64,000 nucleotides of DNA, from assembly GCF_031846515.1 (NCBI RefSeq), contig NZ_JAVRHO010000004.1, forward strand, positions 1-64,000, written 5' to 3'. Below are positions 42,795 to 51,676 of the stretch, one piece after another. Both the position numbers and the translations under genes were made by a program. Source of the DNA: Autumnicola lenta. Lineage in GTDB: Bacteria > Bacteroidota > Bacteroidia > Flavobacteriales > Flavobacteriaceae. The notes beneath the pieces are model-generated. The model saw only the letters and a list, made by a program, of their open reading frames with translations, was not told the origin of the DNA and ran no database searches. Numbering within the stretch: the first letter of the stretch is position 1; every line of letters starts with the position of its first letter.

Positions 42795-43616
42795 ATGCAG
42801 CAGATTTTTAATTTTCTTATCCGGAATAAGAATAATATTCTTTTCTTATTACTGCTTACGCTGTCGTTGTTTTTAACCATCCAGACCCATTCCTTTCACA
42901 AAAGCAAGTTTATAAGCTCTGCAAACGCTGTAACAGGTGGCGTTTATTCCTGGGCGAACAATATCCAGACATACCTACACCTGGATGAATATAACGAAAG
43001 ACTTCTTGACGAAAACCGGGAACTGCGCAACATCCTCACCAATTTAAATGATACTACTGCAGTAGAAAGCTACCTTGACACCACTTCTTTTAGAGGAGAT
43101 TATTACTTTAGGGCAGCCACAGTCATTAATAATAACTATTCGAAATTTGACAATTATCTTACTATAGACAAAGGAGAGAGTGATGGTATTGTAGCAGAAT
43201 TTGGTGTGGTTACGAGCCAGGGAATTATTGGAATAGTAGATCGTGTCAACGCAAATTTTTCCCGTGTAATTTCTATTTTAAACAGTCGATCGAAAATTAA
43301 CGCTCAGCTCAATAAAACCAACCACTTTGGAAGTTTAATCTGGGATGGAAAAGATCCCAATATTGTTCAGTTAATAGATGTACCCCGGCAGGCACCGGTA
43401 AAAAAAGGAGACACCATTGTTACGGGCGGTCGCTCCCTTATTTTTCCTAAAGGCCTCCCTATTGGAAGCATTAGCGATTTTAGTCTCGATGCTACCGGCA
43501 GCTATTATACCATAGATATAAATCTTTTTAATGACATGACCAATATTGGTTACGTCTATATAATTGAAAACAGAAACAAACAGGAAATAGAGGCTCTGGA
43601 GGAACAAAATGAATAG
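42795..43616 (+). CDS. mreC: Rod shape-determining protein MreC
   Basis: A 273-residue protein with a short cytosolic start, one membrane helix (about 14-30), a coiled coil (about 60-85; YNERLLDENRELRNILTNL) and a periplasmic beta domain with NYLTIDKGESDGIVAEFGVVTSQGIIGIVDRVN and VKKGDTIVTGGRSLIFPKGLPIGSI, the MreC signature. It connects MreB to the periplasmic enzymes PBP2 and RodA. Overlaps mreD by 8 bases. Confidence 0.97.
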   Translation: MQQIFNFLIRNKNNILFLLLLTLSLFLTIQTHSFHKSKFISSANAVTGGVYSWANNIQTYLHLDEYNERLLDENRELRNILTNLNDTTAVESYLDTTSFRGDYYFRAATVINNNYSKFDNYLTIDKGESDGIVAEFGVVTSQGIIGIVDRVNANFSRVISILNSRSKINAQLNKTNHFGSLIWDGKDPNIVQLIDVPRQAPVKKGDTIVTGGRSLIFPKGLPIGSISDFSLDATGSYYTIDINLFNDMTNIGYVYIIENRNKQEIEALEEQNE

Positions 43617-44115
43617 CAGTACCTTATCAAATATAGCACGCTTTTTTGGGCTTATCTTTCTACAGGTACTGGTGCTCAATAATATCAATTTTTTAGGGTA
43701 CATTAATCCCTATTTATATTTCCTCTTTGTTCTTCTGTATCCCTTTAATTCAAATAGAAGTTTATTCCTTTTATTATCATTCCTCCTTGGCATAAGTATT
43801 GATATTTTTGAAGACAGCGGGGGGATTCATGCTGCGGCTTGTTTAGTAGCAGCCTACATAAGACCAAATTTTTTGCGGTTTTCCTTCGGAATTAGTTATG
43901 ACCACCAAACCCTGCGGCTTTCCGCTACGCCGTTTGGAGCAAGATTGAGTTATATTTTTTTAATGGTTGTTATTCATCATTTTATACTTTTTTCTCTGGA
44001 AATGTTTAGTTTTAATCATATCTTATTAATTCTGGAAAAAACATTATACTCAAGTCTTTTTACAATAATTTTGATTTTCCTGAGCCTCGCGCTATTCAGC
44101 AAAAAATATAGATGA
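43609..44115 (+). CDS. mreD: Rod shape-determining protein MreD
   Basis: A 168-residue membrane protein with about five helices. LIFLQVLVLNNINFLGYINPYLYFLFVLLYPF and LLLSFLLGISIDIFEDSGGIHAAACLVAAYIRP are typical of the Bacteroidota MreD. It overlaps mreC by 8 bases and the PBP2 gene by 4 (ATGA), consistent with tight coupling. It is weakly conserved, so the call also relies on its position. Confidence 0.92.
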   Translation: MNSSTLSNIARFFGLIFLQVLVLNNINFLGYINPYLYFLFVLLYPFNSNRSLFLLLSFLLGISIDIFEDSGGIHAAACLVAAYIRPNFLRFSFGISYDHQTLRLSATPFGARLSYIFLMVVIHHFILFSLEMFSFNHILLILEKTLYSSLFTIILIFLSLALFSKKYR

Positions 44116-45980
44116 GAAGAGTACTCCTATACATATTAATAATCACTACCGGAATTGCCTTCCTTGGCCGCTTATTTTATTTACAGGTGGTAGATACTTC
44201 CTTTGCTTTAAGGTCCCAGAACAATGCTATCAAGGTTGTATATGATTATCCGCAACGGGGATATATTTACGACCGTAACGGAGAATTAATGGTTTCTAAC
44301 CAGCCTTCTTACGATGTTATGGTTATTCCCAGGAATTTAAAACCTTTTGATACCACTGAATTTTGCAAAATCCTTAGCCTTACTCCACAACAGCTGGGAA
44401 AGAAGTTGGATAAGGCCAAGATTTATTCACCAATGTTACCTTCGGTCGTCGTACCTCAGCTCACAAAAGGAGAGTATGCATACCTGCAGGAGAAAATGCG
44501 GAAGTACGAAGGATTTTATATTCAGAAGCGATCTTTAAGAGATTACCAGGTAGAAAATGCCGCGAATGTGCTCGGTTATATTTCTGAAGTAAACCAAAAA
44601 ACTGTAAATGACAATCCCTATTACATTTCAGGGGATTTAATTGGTAGACAGGGAGTTGAACAGCAATATGAAGAATTGTTGAGAGGTGTAAAAGGCGTAA
44701 AACATATACAGAAGGACAGGTTCAACAGAGATATTGGACCTTACAAAGAAGGGATTTACGATACACTTCCCGAGAAAGGAAAAGACATTACCATTTCTAT
44801 AGATGCTGCTCTACAGGCTTACGGTGAAAAATTAATGGAAAATAAGCGTGGGGGAATTGTTGCTATCGAGCCATCTTCAGGAGAAATCCTTTCCCTAATA
44901 ACTGCTCCCAGTTATGATCCCGCTAAACTTGTAGGCAGGAAGCGTTCTGAAAATTTCACCAAGCTCTGGTATGATACTATTGCAAATCCGTTATACGACC
45001 GTGGACTCTTAGCTGAATATCCACCAGGCTCTCCTTTTAAGACTATGAACGCTCTTATAGGCCTTCAGGAAGGTGTCGTAGATATAGATGATCAATTCTC
45101 CTGCAATCATGGTTACAGCTATGGTAGAGGTAGAAAAATGGGTTGTCACTCTCACAGCAGTCCACTGGACATGGTACCGGGAATTGCCAATTCCTGCAAT
45201 GCATATTTTGCTAATGTCTATAGAAGGATTATTGAGAAGTATCCAACTCCGCAGGAAGGGATAGATACCTGGAATGCCCATCTAAAAAGCTTCGGACTAG
45301 GGGATTATTTAGGAAATGACCTTCAGAACGGAAGACCAGGAAAAATTCCGGATTCTGAATATTATAATAAGATTTATAATTACCCCACTTACAAATGGTA
45401 TTCAACTGCCACTTTATCCAACGCTATAGGCCAGGGTGAAGTTTTGCTTACACCAATACAGCTCGCTAATATGACCGCAGTGATTGCCAACCGCGGATGG
45501 TATTATACTCCGCATTTATTAAAAGAGGTGGAGGGCAAAAAGATTAAGGAGAAAAAATTTACTGTTAAGAACAATACCACCATTGATCCTGAACATTTTG
45601 AACCTGTCGTAGAAGGAATGCATCAGGTTTACACCAATGGTACAGCTTCAAGCCTGAGAATCCCGGGAATAGAAATTGCCGGAAAAACAGGAACAGCCGA
45701 AAATTTTACGAGGATAGATGGAAAAAGGACGCAACTTACTGACCACTCAATTTTTATTGCTTTTGCACCGGTAGACGATCCTAAGATCGCCATTGCTGTT
45801 TTTGTAGAAAATGGATATTGGGGAAGCCGATATGCCGGAAGAATTGCAAGCCTCATGATAGAAAAGTATATTCGCAATAATATTACCCGTACAGATATGG
45901 AGGATTGGATTTTATCTCATAGCCTTGAAGAAGAATATGCCAAACCCCTAAGCGGAGAACCTTTTATAATTAACCGCTAG
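44112..45980 (+). CDS. mrdA: Penicillin-binding protein 2
   Basis: A 622-residue transpeptidase that cross-links peptidoglycan during side-wall growth. It has an N-terminal membrane anchor (about 4-22), a dimerisation domain (RGYIYDRNGELMVSNQPSYDVMVIP, about 54-78), and a transpeptidase domain with the active-site Ser307-Pro-Phe-Lys, SxN motif Ser-Cys-Asn (GIANSCNAYFAN) and Lys525-Thr-Gly. The C-terminal tail is short. The rodA start follows 1 base after the stop; RodA and PBP2 form one synthase. Confidence 0.97.
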   Translation: MRRVLLYILIITTGIAFLGRLFYLQVVDTSFALRSQNNAIKVVYDYPQRGYIYDRNGELMVSNQPSYDVMVIPRNLKPFDTTEFCKILSLTPQQLGKKLDKAKIYSPMLPSVVVPQLTKGEYAYLQEKMRKYEGFYIQKRSLRDYQVENAANVLGYISEVNQKTVNDNPYYISGDLIGRQGVEQQYEELLRGVKGVKHIQKDRFNRDIGPYKEGIYDTLPEKGKDITISIDAALQAYGEKLMENKRGGIVAIEPSSGEILSLITAPSYDPAKLVGRKRSENFTKLWYDTIANPLYDRGLLAEYPPGSPFKTMNALIGLQEGVVDIDDQFSCNHGYSYGRGRKMGCHSHSSPLDMVPGIANSCNAYFANVYRRIIEKYPTPQEGIDTWNAHLKSFGLGDYLGNDLQNGRPGKIPDSEYYNKIYNYPTYKWYSTATLSNAIGQGEVLLTPIQLANMTAVIANRGWYYTPHLLKEVEGKKIKEKKFTVKNNTTIDPEHFEPVVEGMHQVYTNGTASSLRIPGIEIAGKTGTAENFTRIDGKRTQLTDHSIFIAFAPVDDPKIAIAVFVENGYWGSRYAGRIASLMIEKYIRNNITRTDMEDWILSHSLEEEYAKPLSGEPFIINR

Positions 45981-45981
45981 T

Positions 45982-47229
45982 ATGTCCAAAAGCTCAGCAG
46001 GATTCGACTGGACGAGCATTCTAATCTACCTGGCTCTGGTTCTTTTTGGCTGGGCCAATATATATTCTGCTTCCTTAAGTGGAACCTCAACATCTTTCTT
46101 TGACCTGGATGAGGTTCACGGAAAGCAGGCGCTCTGGATTGGACTCAGCTTCTTTCTGATAATCATAATACTTTCTATAGAGGCCAAATTCTATCAGCGT
46201 TTTGCCAGTGTTTTTTATGCTTTAAATATTTTATTCCTTGCCGGTTTGTTTGTCTTCGGGAGCACTATTGCAGGACAGACCGCCTGGTATGTCATAGGTG
46301 GAGTTAGCATTCAACCGGCAGAATTTGCTAAAGTAGCTACAGCTCTTGCTGTCGCAAAATACCTTAGCGGGATAGATGTGAAGTTACAGAACTTTTCAGA
46401 TCAATTAAAAGTTTTTTTGATAATCGGAATTCCGGTATTTCTCGTCCTTATGCAACCCGATGCTGGAAGCGCCCTGATCTATTTCTCATTTATTTTTCCA
46501 CTCTACCGGGAAGGTCTTCATTTTGAATACATTCTTTTAGGTTTTGCTGCTGTTTTACTTTTTGTTACGACTCTTTTGTTTGGTCCATACTGGGTAATTG
46601 CAGGAACTTTGACAGCCATTGTGTTAATCTACTTTTTTAACAGGAGAAACCGTCCCAGTGCACTTAAATATCTTCTTATCGGTATAGTGGCGATAGGTTT
46701 TTCACTTTCGGTCAATTATGTCTTTCAGAACGTTTTCAAGCAGCATCACAGGGACCGCTTTAATATAGTTCTGGGGAAGGAGGTAGATTCCCGCGGAATA
46801 GGATATAATACAAATCAAAGCGAAATCGCCATCGGGAGCGGTGGATGGACCGGGAAAGGATGGACAGAGGGCACACAAACTAAAGGACATTTTGTTCCAG
46901 AACAGCATACAGATTACATATTTAGCACAGTTGGAGAAGAATGGGGCTTTCTTGGTAGCTCTTTGCTGATAATCCTGTTTGTCGCACTGCTGCTGCGACT
47001 CATTATCCTTGCAGAAAGGCAGAAAAATCAATTTCACAGAGTTTACGGATATTGTGTGGTAGGAATAATTTTTATCCATTTTCTGGTGAATATCGGGATG
47101 GTAATAGGGGTCTTTCCCACCGTGGGAATACCTCTTCCCTTTTTAAGCTATGGAGGTTCCGGGCTATGGGGCTTTACGATTCTCCTGTTTATATTTATTA
47201 AACTGGATTCGGAAAGACTGTCTTTTTAA
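45982..47229 (+). CDS. rodA: Rod shape-determining protein RodA
   Basis: A 415-residue SEDS glycosyltransferase polymerising glycan strands from lipid II. About ten helices; the SEDS marks are QPAEFAKVATALAVAKYL (about 111-128), LMQPDAGSALIYFSFIFPLYREG, GSGGWTGKGWTEGTQTKGHFVPEQHTDYIFSTVGEEWGFLGS (about 288-330) and the closing GIPLPFLSYGGSGLWG. Last clear gene of the rod operon. Confidence 0.97.
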   Translation: MSKSSAGFDWTSILIYLALVLFGWANIYSASLSGTSTSFFDLDEVHGKQALWIGLSFFLIIIILSIEAKFYQRFASVFYALNILFLAGLFVFGSTIAGQTAWYVIGGVSIQPAEFAKVATALAVAKYLSGIDVKLQNFSDQLKVFLIIGIPVFLVLMQPDAGSALIYFSFIFPLYREGLHFEYILLGFAAVLLFVTTLLFGPYWVIAGTLTAIVLIYFFNRRNRPSALKYLLIGIVAIGFSLSVNYVFQNVFKQHHRDRFNIVLGKEVDSRGIGYNTNQSEIAIGSGGWTGKGWTEGTQTKGHFVPEQHTDYIFSTVGEEWGFLGSSLLIILFVALLLRLIILAERQKNQFHRVYGYCVVGIIFIHFLVNIGMVIGVFPTVGIPLPFLSYGGSGLWGFTILLFIFIKLDSERLSF

Positions 47230-47263
47230 ACCTGGTAAACAGCCGACACTTAATATTTAGGAA

Positions 47264-48139
47264 ATGAAAAACTTTGGTAAAACCATAAAAATATTTCTTG
47301 TTGATGGAGAGCCCAATGGGCGAATGACCTGTGAGCTTTCTAACTGGACGGGAAAAGCTTTTAAAATTCCCCGGAAAAAAATAAAAATTTCTTCTGATCG
47401 TCCTGAACTTGAAAATACCGGAATCTATATTCTTTTTGGACGTTCTGATAAATCCGAGAATAAAGAACTCGCTTACATAGGAGAAGCTGAGGGCATTTAT
47501 AAGCGTCTAACTCAGCACCTCTCTTATAAAGATTTCTGGAATGAAGCAATTGTCTTTGTCAGCAAAGACGAAAATTTAAACAAAGCCCATATAAAATATT
47601 TAGAAAGCAGGTTATATGAAATTGCGATAAGAGTGAAAAGATATGACCTGGACAACGGAAATATCCCTCCCCGGCCTGTAATTTCCGAGTCTGATCAGGC
47701 AGAAATGGAAGAATTTCTAGAAAATATCAAACTGCTGGTTAACACCTTAGGATTTAAAATCTTTGAAGAACTCCGGGAAGACAGTCAGACAATAGAGGAA
47801 GAGATAGATAATACTTTTTATATTAATTCTACAAGAGGTGCAAATGCAAAGGGACAGCTAACGAACGAGGGTTTTGTTGTACTTAAAAATTCACAGATAG
47901 CCGGTTCTGTCACCAAATCTTTTCCAAAAAACTGGTTAAGCTTCCGTCAGAGTTTGGTAGAGGATGGCGTCATTCAAAATATAAACAATAGCCTCACTTT
48001 TGTTCAGGATTACTTATTCAGCAGTCCCTCTGCCGCCGCTGCGATAGTCATGGGAAGAAGTGCCAATGGCCTGACAGAGTGGAAGCTTGCCGACGGCCGC
48101 ATACTGAAAGCCGTCGAATCTCCTGAAAATGCACTCTAA
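47264..48139 (+). CDS. GIY-YIG nuclease family protein with DUF4357
   Basis: A 291-residue protein. GIYILFGRSD (about 50-59) and LAYIGEAEGIYKRLTQHL (about 69-86) give both halves of the GIY-YIG nuclease motif, with Arg in the helix (YKRL) and a Glu in YLESRLYE (about 120) that could bind metal. Residues about 185-285 form a DUF4357 domain (GFVVLKNSQIAGS...WLSFRQSLVEDG...FSSPSAAAAIVMGRSANGLTEWKLADG). This architecture occurs next to restriction or mobile genes but also alone. Here it follows rodA by 34 bases, same strand. DNA cleavage is expected; the target is unknown. Confidence 0.88.
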   Translation: MKNFGKTIKIFLVDGEPNGRMTCELSNWTGKAFKIPRKKIKISSDRPELENTGIYILFGRSDKSENKELAYIGEAEGIYKRLTQHLSYKDFWNEAIVFVSKDENLNKAHIKYLESRLYEIAIRVKRYDLDNGNIPPRPVISESDQAEMEEFLENIKLLVNTLGFKIFEELREDSQTIEEEIDNTFYINSTRGANAKGQLTNEGFVVLKNSQIAGSVTKSFPKNWLSFRQSLVEDGVIQNINNSLTFVQDYLFSSPSAAAAIVMGRSANGLTEWKLADGRILKAVESPENAL

Positions 48140-48164
48140 TTTCAGCTATTATTTAATCATTCTA

Positions 48165-48242
48165 TTACGTACACTGTTCAGCAACTAATAATAGTGCTGC
48201 AACAGCGAGAATAATAACTGGATAAAGTATTTTTCTTTTCAT
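48165..48242 (-). CDS. Possible 25-residue membrane peptide
   Basis: An ATG at 48240-48242 opens a frame of 25 codons to TAA at 48165. It has a basic start (MKRK) and then a hydrophobic helix (ILYPVIILAVAALLLVAEQC). It lies downstream of the ctp terminator, without a clear promoter or ribosome site. It may be chance; the charge and helix pattern is the only support. Confidence 0.25.
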   Translation of the reverse strand: MKRKILYPVIILAVAALLLVAEQCT

Positions 48243-48255
48243 AGAATTCAAATAT

Positions 48256-48288
48256 AAAAAAGAACGCCCCGAAAAATTTCAGGGCGTT
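48256..48288 (-). terminator. Terminator of the ctp gene
   Basis: Minus-strand AACGCCCTGAAA paired with TTTCGGGGCGTT, then a T-run, 25 bases after the stop. Confidence 0.85.
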
Positions 48289-48312
48289 TTGCAAATGTAA
48301 GATTTACTTCAA

Positions 48313-50469
48313 CTAATCTTTAATATTCGCGTATTTGGAACTTTTAAAACTGTCCATCCTCATGTTGTATAAAACATTAATAGCTTCTTCCACATAAACA
48401 TCACCGCTTAAGCTTCTGTGCCATCTATCCCTTTTTTCTTTGAGTATAGTATCATTTGCAAAAGCATCTTCTTCGTAAGGAAGAGAAACGTAAGTAAGAT
48501 CAGTTTCGTATTCCCTAACTGAATCATATTTTTTTGCCTGCTCTGTTCTTTGCTCAATGCTCGCGGAATATTCTTCAAAATTCAGAGAGTAATTGTTATC
48601 CTCACTTTGGTTCTTAATCCATCTTGCATTTTCTTCAATAAGCTTTAGTTGAGCATTTTCACTCATTCGCTGCTTACTTTGCTCTATAGTTGCGTCCAGA
48701 TCTACATAACCACTCCATTCTTCATAATCCGCAGGATCTATTTTATCCCATGGTAGTGGATTTTCCTGATCTTTCTCTCCTATATCTACAAAGCTGTACC
48801 GGTCTGGAACAACCACGTCGCTTTTAACACCTTCAAGCTGGGTGGAACCACCATTCACTCTGTAAAACTTTTGGGTTGTCAGTTTTAATGCACCAAGATC
48901 ACCATAATCATTGTTTCTTAACCAACGGTTAAGATCTATAACATTTTGCACAGTACCTTTTCCGTAAGTTTGTTTGCTACCTATAATTATTGCTCGTTTA
49001 TAATCCTGCATTGCGGCAGCGAGGATTTCTGAAGCTGACGCCGAAAGTTCATTTACCAAAATCACAAGCGGACCGTCCCAAAGTACTTCCGGATCTTCGT
49101 CCTCAAGCACTTCTTTTCTTTCTCCACTGGATTTTACCTGAACTATTGGTCCTTCTTCAATAAACAGCCCTGCAATATCAACTACAGTTTTTAAAGATCC
49201 TCCACCGTTATTACGTAAATCAAGCACGAGTCCTTCCATGTTTTGTTCTTTAAGGCGGATGATATCCTTTTTAATATCTGAAGCAGCATTGCGCTCTTCA
49301 TAATCTTCCATATTAAAGTAAAACTTAGGAAGATTGATTAACCCGAATTTCTTTCCGTCTTTTTCCACCATAGAAGTTTTTGCATAAGTCTCTTCTATTT
49401 CAACAACATCCCGGGTAATGGTGATATCTTCAATGTTACCCATTAATTTTTTTCTAACAGTAAGGGTGACTTCAGTCCCCTTAGGACCTTTTATAAGATC
49501 TACCGCATCGTTAAGTCGCATACCTACTATACTTACAGCGGCATCCTCATCTTCTTGCTTTACTTTCAGAATTACATCTCCTTCGTCCAGCTCCTCACTT
49601 CTCCAGGCAGGACCACCCGAAATTACTTCGGTAATGGTAATGTTGTCACTCTTCTTCTGAAGTCTTGCTCCTATCCCTTCCAGCTTACCAGACATGGCAA
49701 TATCAAAACGATCTTTATCCTGTGGTGCAAAATAAAAGGTATGTGGGTCAAATTCTTCTACAATAGCGTTTATGTATACTGAAAAATAATCCTCTCGTTC
49801 AAGATCATCTGTGAAATCATAATATTCGTCCAGTGTTTCAAGAGTTACTTCCCGCGCCTCTTTTTCAAGTTCGGTATCAGATTTCACTTCATAATCAGGA
49901 TCATTCTCTTTCTTCTGCTCTTCCTGCTCTTTCTTATCTCTAAAAGTGATTAAAGTAGAAAATTTTAACTGCTTTCTCCAACGCTCCTTCATTTCCTCTT
50001 TAGAAGAAACATAATCCAGCTTATCATAGTCTGTATTAATATTTTCTTTCTCAGTAAAGTCGAATGGCTGGGATAGAATATCCTTGTATAAACCTCGTGC
50101 TTCTTCCATGCGCTCGTTTAAACTGCTATAGGAAAGATTGAAGAATTCGATTTCCTTATTCTTTATCTCATCATCTATAAGATCCTGATATTCACTAAAC
50201 TTTTCTACATCCTTAGCATAGAAAAACCGCTTTGAAGGATCCATCGCCTCAAGGAAATCTAAATACACTTCCCTCGAAAACTCGTCATTTATTTCTCTGG
50301 CATCATAATGTCCCTGATTTAAAACATAAGTAATAAGGTCTATCAGGAGCTTATCTTTACTGGGATCGTCGAACTTTTTAGTTGTAAAACTGCATGCTGA
50401 GGCCGCCATAACCATCAGCATAATAAGAACTTTAAAATTTCTTTTCATAAACCGCATAAATTTCTTCAT
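48313..50469 (-). CDS. prc: Carboxy-terminal processing peptidase (Prc/Tsp, S41)
   Basis: A 718-residue lipoprotein (Cys26, AASACSF) of the Tsp type. The N-terminal helical domain (about 36-230; EAMDPSKRFFYAKDVEKF) is followed by a PDZ domain (about 245-340; IGARLQKKSDNITITEVISGGPAW). The S41 catalytic part has LVLDLRNNGGGSLKTVVDIAGLF, the Ser in NELSASASEILAAAMQDY and the Lys in GSKQTYGKGTVQ. The C-terminal Tsp domain (DUF3340, about 560-700) is complete. It trims or degrades periplasmic proteins from their C-termini. Confidence 0.96.
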   Translation of the reverse strand: MKKFMRFMKRNFKVLIMLMVMAASACSFTTKKFDDPSKDKLLIDLITYVLNQGHYDAREINDEFSREVYLDFLEAMDPSKRFFYAKDVEKFSEYQDLIDDEIKNKEIEFFNLSYSSLNERMEEARGLYKDILSQPFDFTEKENINTDYDKLDYVSSKEEMKERWRKQLKFSTLITFRDKKEQEEQKKENDPDYEVKSDTELEKEAREVTLETLDEYYDFTDDLEREDYFSVYINAIVEEFDPHTFYFAPQDKDRFDIAMSGKLEGIGARLQKKSDNITITEVISGGPAWRSEELDEGDVILKVKQEDEDAAVSIVGMRLNDAVDLIKGPKGTEVTLTVRKKLMGNIEDITITRDVVEIEETYAKTSMVEKDGKKFGLINLPKFYFNMEDYEERNAASDIKKDIIRLKEQNMEGLVLDLRNNGGGSLKTVVDIAGLFIEEGPIVQVKSSGERKEVLEDEDPEVLWDGPLVILVNELSASASEILAAAMQDYKRAIIIGSKQTYGKGTVQNVIDLNRWLRNNDYGDLGALKLTTQKFYRVNGGSTQLEGVKSDVVVPDRYSFVDIGEKDQENPLPWDKIDPADYEEWSGYVDLDATIEQSKQRMSENAQLKLIEENARWIKNQSEDNNYSLNFEEYSASIEQRTEQAKKYDSVREYETDLTYVSLPYEEDAFANDTILKEKRDRWHRSLSGDVYVEEAINVLYNMRMDSFKSSKYANIKD

Positions 50470-50504
50470 TATCGTCTTCCAAAATACATTAAAAACTGTG
50501 CCAA

Positions 50505-50535
50505 CAAATATAGATGCTACTAATAATTTGTTAAA
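50505..50535 (-). promoter_or_regulatory. Promoter of the ctp gene
   Basis: Minus-strand TTTA (50532-50535), 19 bases, TATATTTG (50505-50512). The start codon is 35 bases further on. Confidence 0.6.
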
Positions 50536-50593
50536 CTACTAAGATAAGCTTTCATTTTGAAATTACTATTTTAGCCAAATTAAATTACCTGTT

Positions 50594-51376
50594 ATGCCGA
50601 AAGAAAAACCACTGATTTTAGTAACCAATGATGATGGTATAACCGCCCCCGGAATACGTGCTTTGGTTGAAGTGATGAAGGAATTGGGAGACGTGATCGT
50701 GGTTGCCCCCGACAGTCCACAGAGCGGCATGGGCCACGCGATTACCATAAGCGACACTTTATTTTGTGAGCCGGTAACAATTAACAAAAATTACAAGCAT
50801 AAAGAATACAGTTGTTCCGGCACCCCGGCCGACTGCGTAAAAATTGCCACGCAGGAAATCCTGCACCGAAAGCCTGATCTTTGCGTAAGCGGAATTAATC
50901 ATGGCTCAAATTCGTCAATTAATGTAATTTACTCCGGCACGATGAGTGCTGCTGTGGAAGCCGGTGTGGAAGGCATTCCGGCTATAGGATTTTCACTGCT
51001 GGATTATTCTCTTACCGCAGACTTTGAACCAGCCAAAAAGTACGTAAAGAAAATCACGCAGGATGTATTGAAAAACGGACTTCCAAAAGGAGTTGTCCTA
51101 AATGTAAATTTGCCAAAATTAAGCGCTTCAAAAATTAAAGGAATAAAAGTTTGCAGGCAGGCAAACGCGCATTGGGAAGAAGAATTTGACAAGCGAACAA
51201 ATCCGCAGGGCCGGGATTATTACTGGCTCACCGGGAAGTTCGTGAATAAAGATGACGGCCAGGATACAGACGAATGGGCATTAAAAAACGGATATGTTTC
51301 CGTAGTGCCGGTCCAGTTCGATCTTACCGCCCACCATTTTATAAAAGAATTAAACAGCCGCGATCTTAATGTCTAA
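50594..51376 (+). CDS. surE: 5'-nucleotidase SurE
   Basis: A 260-residue metal-dependent phosphatase acting on nucleoside monophosphates. ILVTNDDGITAPGIRAL near the N-terminus gives the metal-binding Asp pair. VVVAPDSPQSGMGHAIT, SCSGTPADCVKIA and SGINHGSNSSINVIYSGTMSAAVEA are family blocks, with the last carrying the catalytic Asn. Normal length. Overlaps the next gene by 8 bases. Confidence 0.97.
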   Translation: MPKEKPLILVTNDDGITAPGIRALVEVMKELGDVIVVAPDSPQSGMGHAITISDTLFCEPVTINKNYKHKEYSCSGTPADCVKIATQEILHRKPDLCVSGINHGSNSSINVIYSGTMSAAVEAGVEGIPAIGFSLLDYSLTADFEPAKKYVKKITQDVLKNGLPKGVVLNVNLPKLSASKIKGIKVCRQANAHWEEEFDKRTNPQGRDYYWLTGKFVNKDDGQDTDEWALKNGYVSVVPVQFDLTAHHFIKELNSRDLNV

Positions 51377-51653
51377 ACAGGATCTATTTATTGGATTTTT
51401 AGTAGGTCTGGCCGCAAATATTGGTGGCGTTTTTCTCTATATTTCAATTTTTTCTGAAATGAATATTGACGATACCCTGGCCGATGCTGTAAGAAACGAA
51501 TATTTAGGTAAGCTCATTGCCCTGGGAGCGATACTTAATTTTCTCCCATTCTTTGTTTTTCTGAACAAAAAACAACATTACCATGCCCGCGGTGTCCTCT
51601 TCGCTACGATCTGCATCGCCGTGGCCATTGCAGTATATAAAATTGTAAGCTGA
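51369..51653 (+). CDS. Small three-helix membrane protein between surE and lpxB
   Basis: A 94-residue protein with three hydrophobic segments (about 7-27, 47-65, 73-92) and little outside them. Position between surE and lpxB is common in Flavobacteriia. Overlap with surE suggests translational coupling. No motif recognised; the function is unknown. Confidence 0.75.
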   Translation: MSKQDLFIGFLVGLAANIGGVFLYISIFSEMNIDDTLADAVRNEYLGKLIALGAILNFLPFFVFLNKKQHYHARGVLFATICIAVAIAVYKIVS

Positions 51654-51676
51654 AGAAATTTTAAAACCTACAGACT

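Noticed and set aside
48249..48256. TATATTTG as a promoter for the 25-residue peptide
   Set aside because: Only 6 bases from the ATG and no -33 element.
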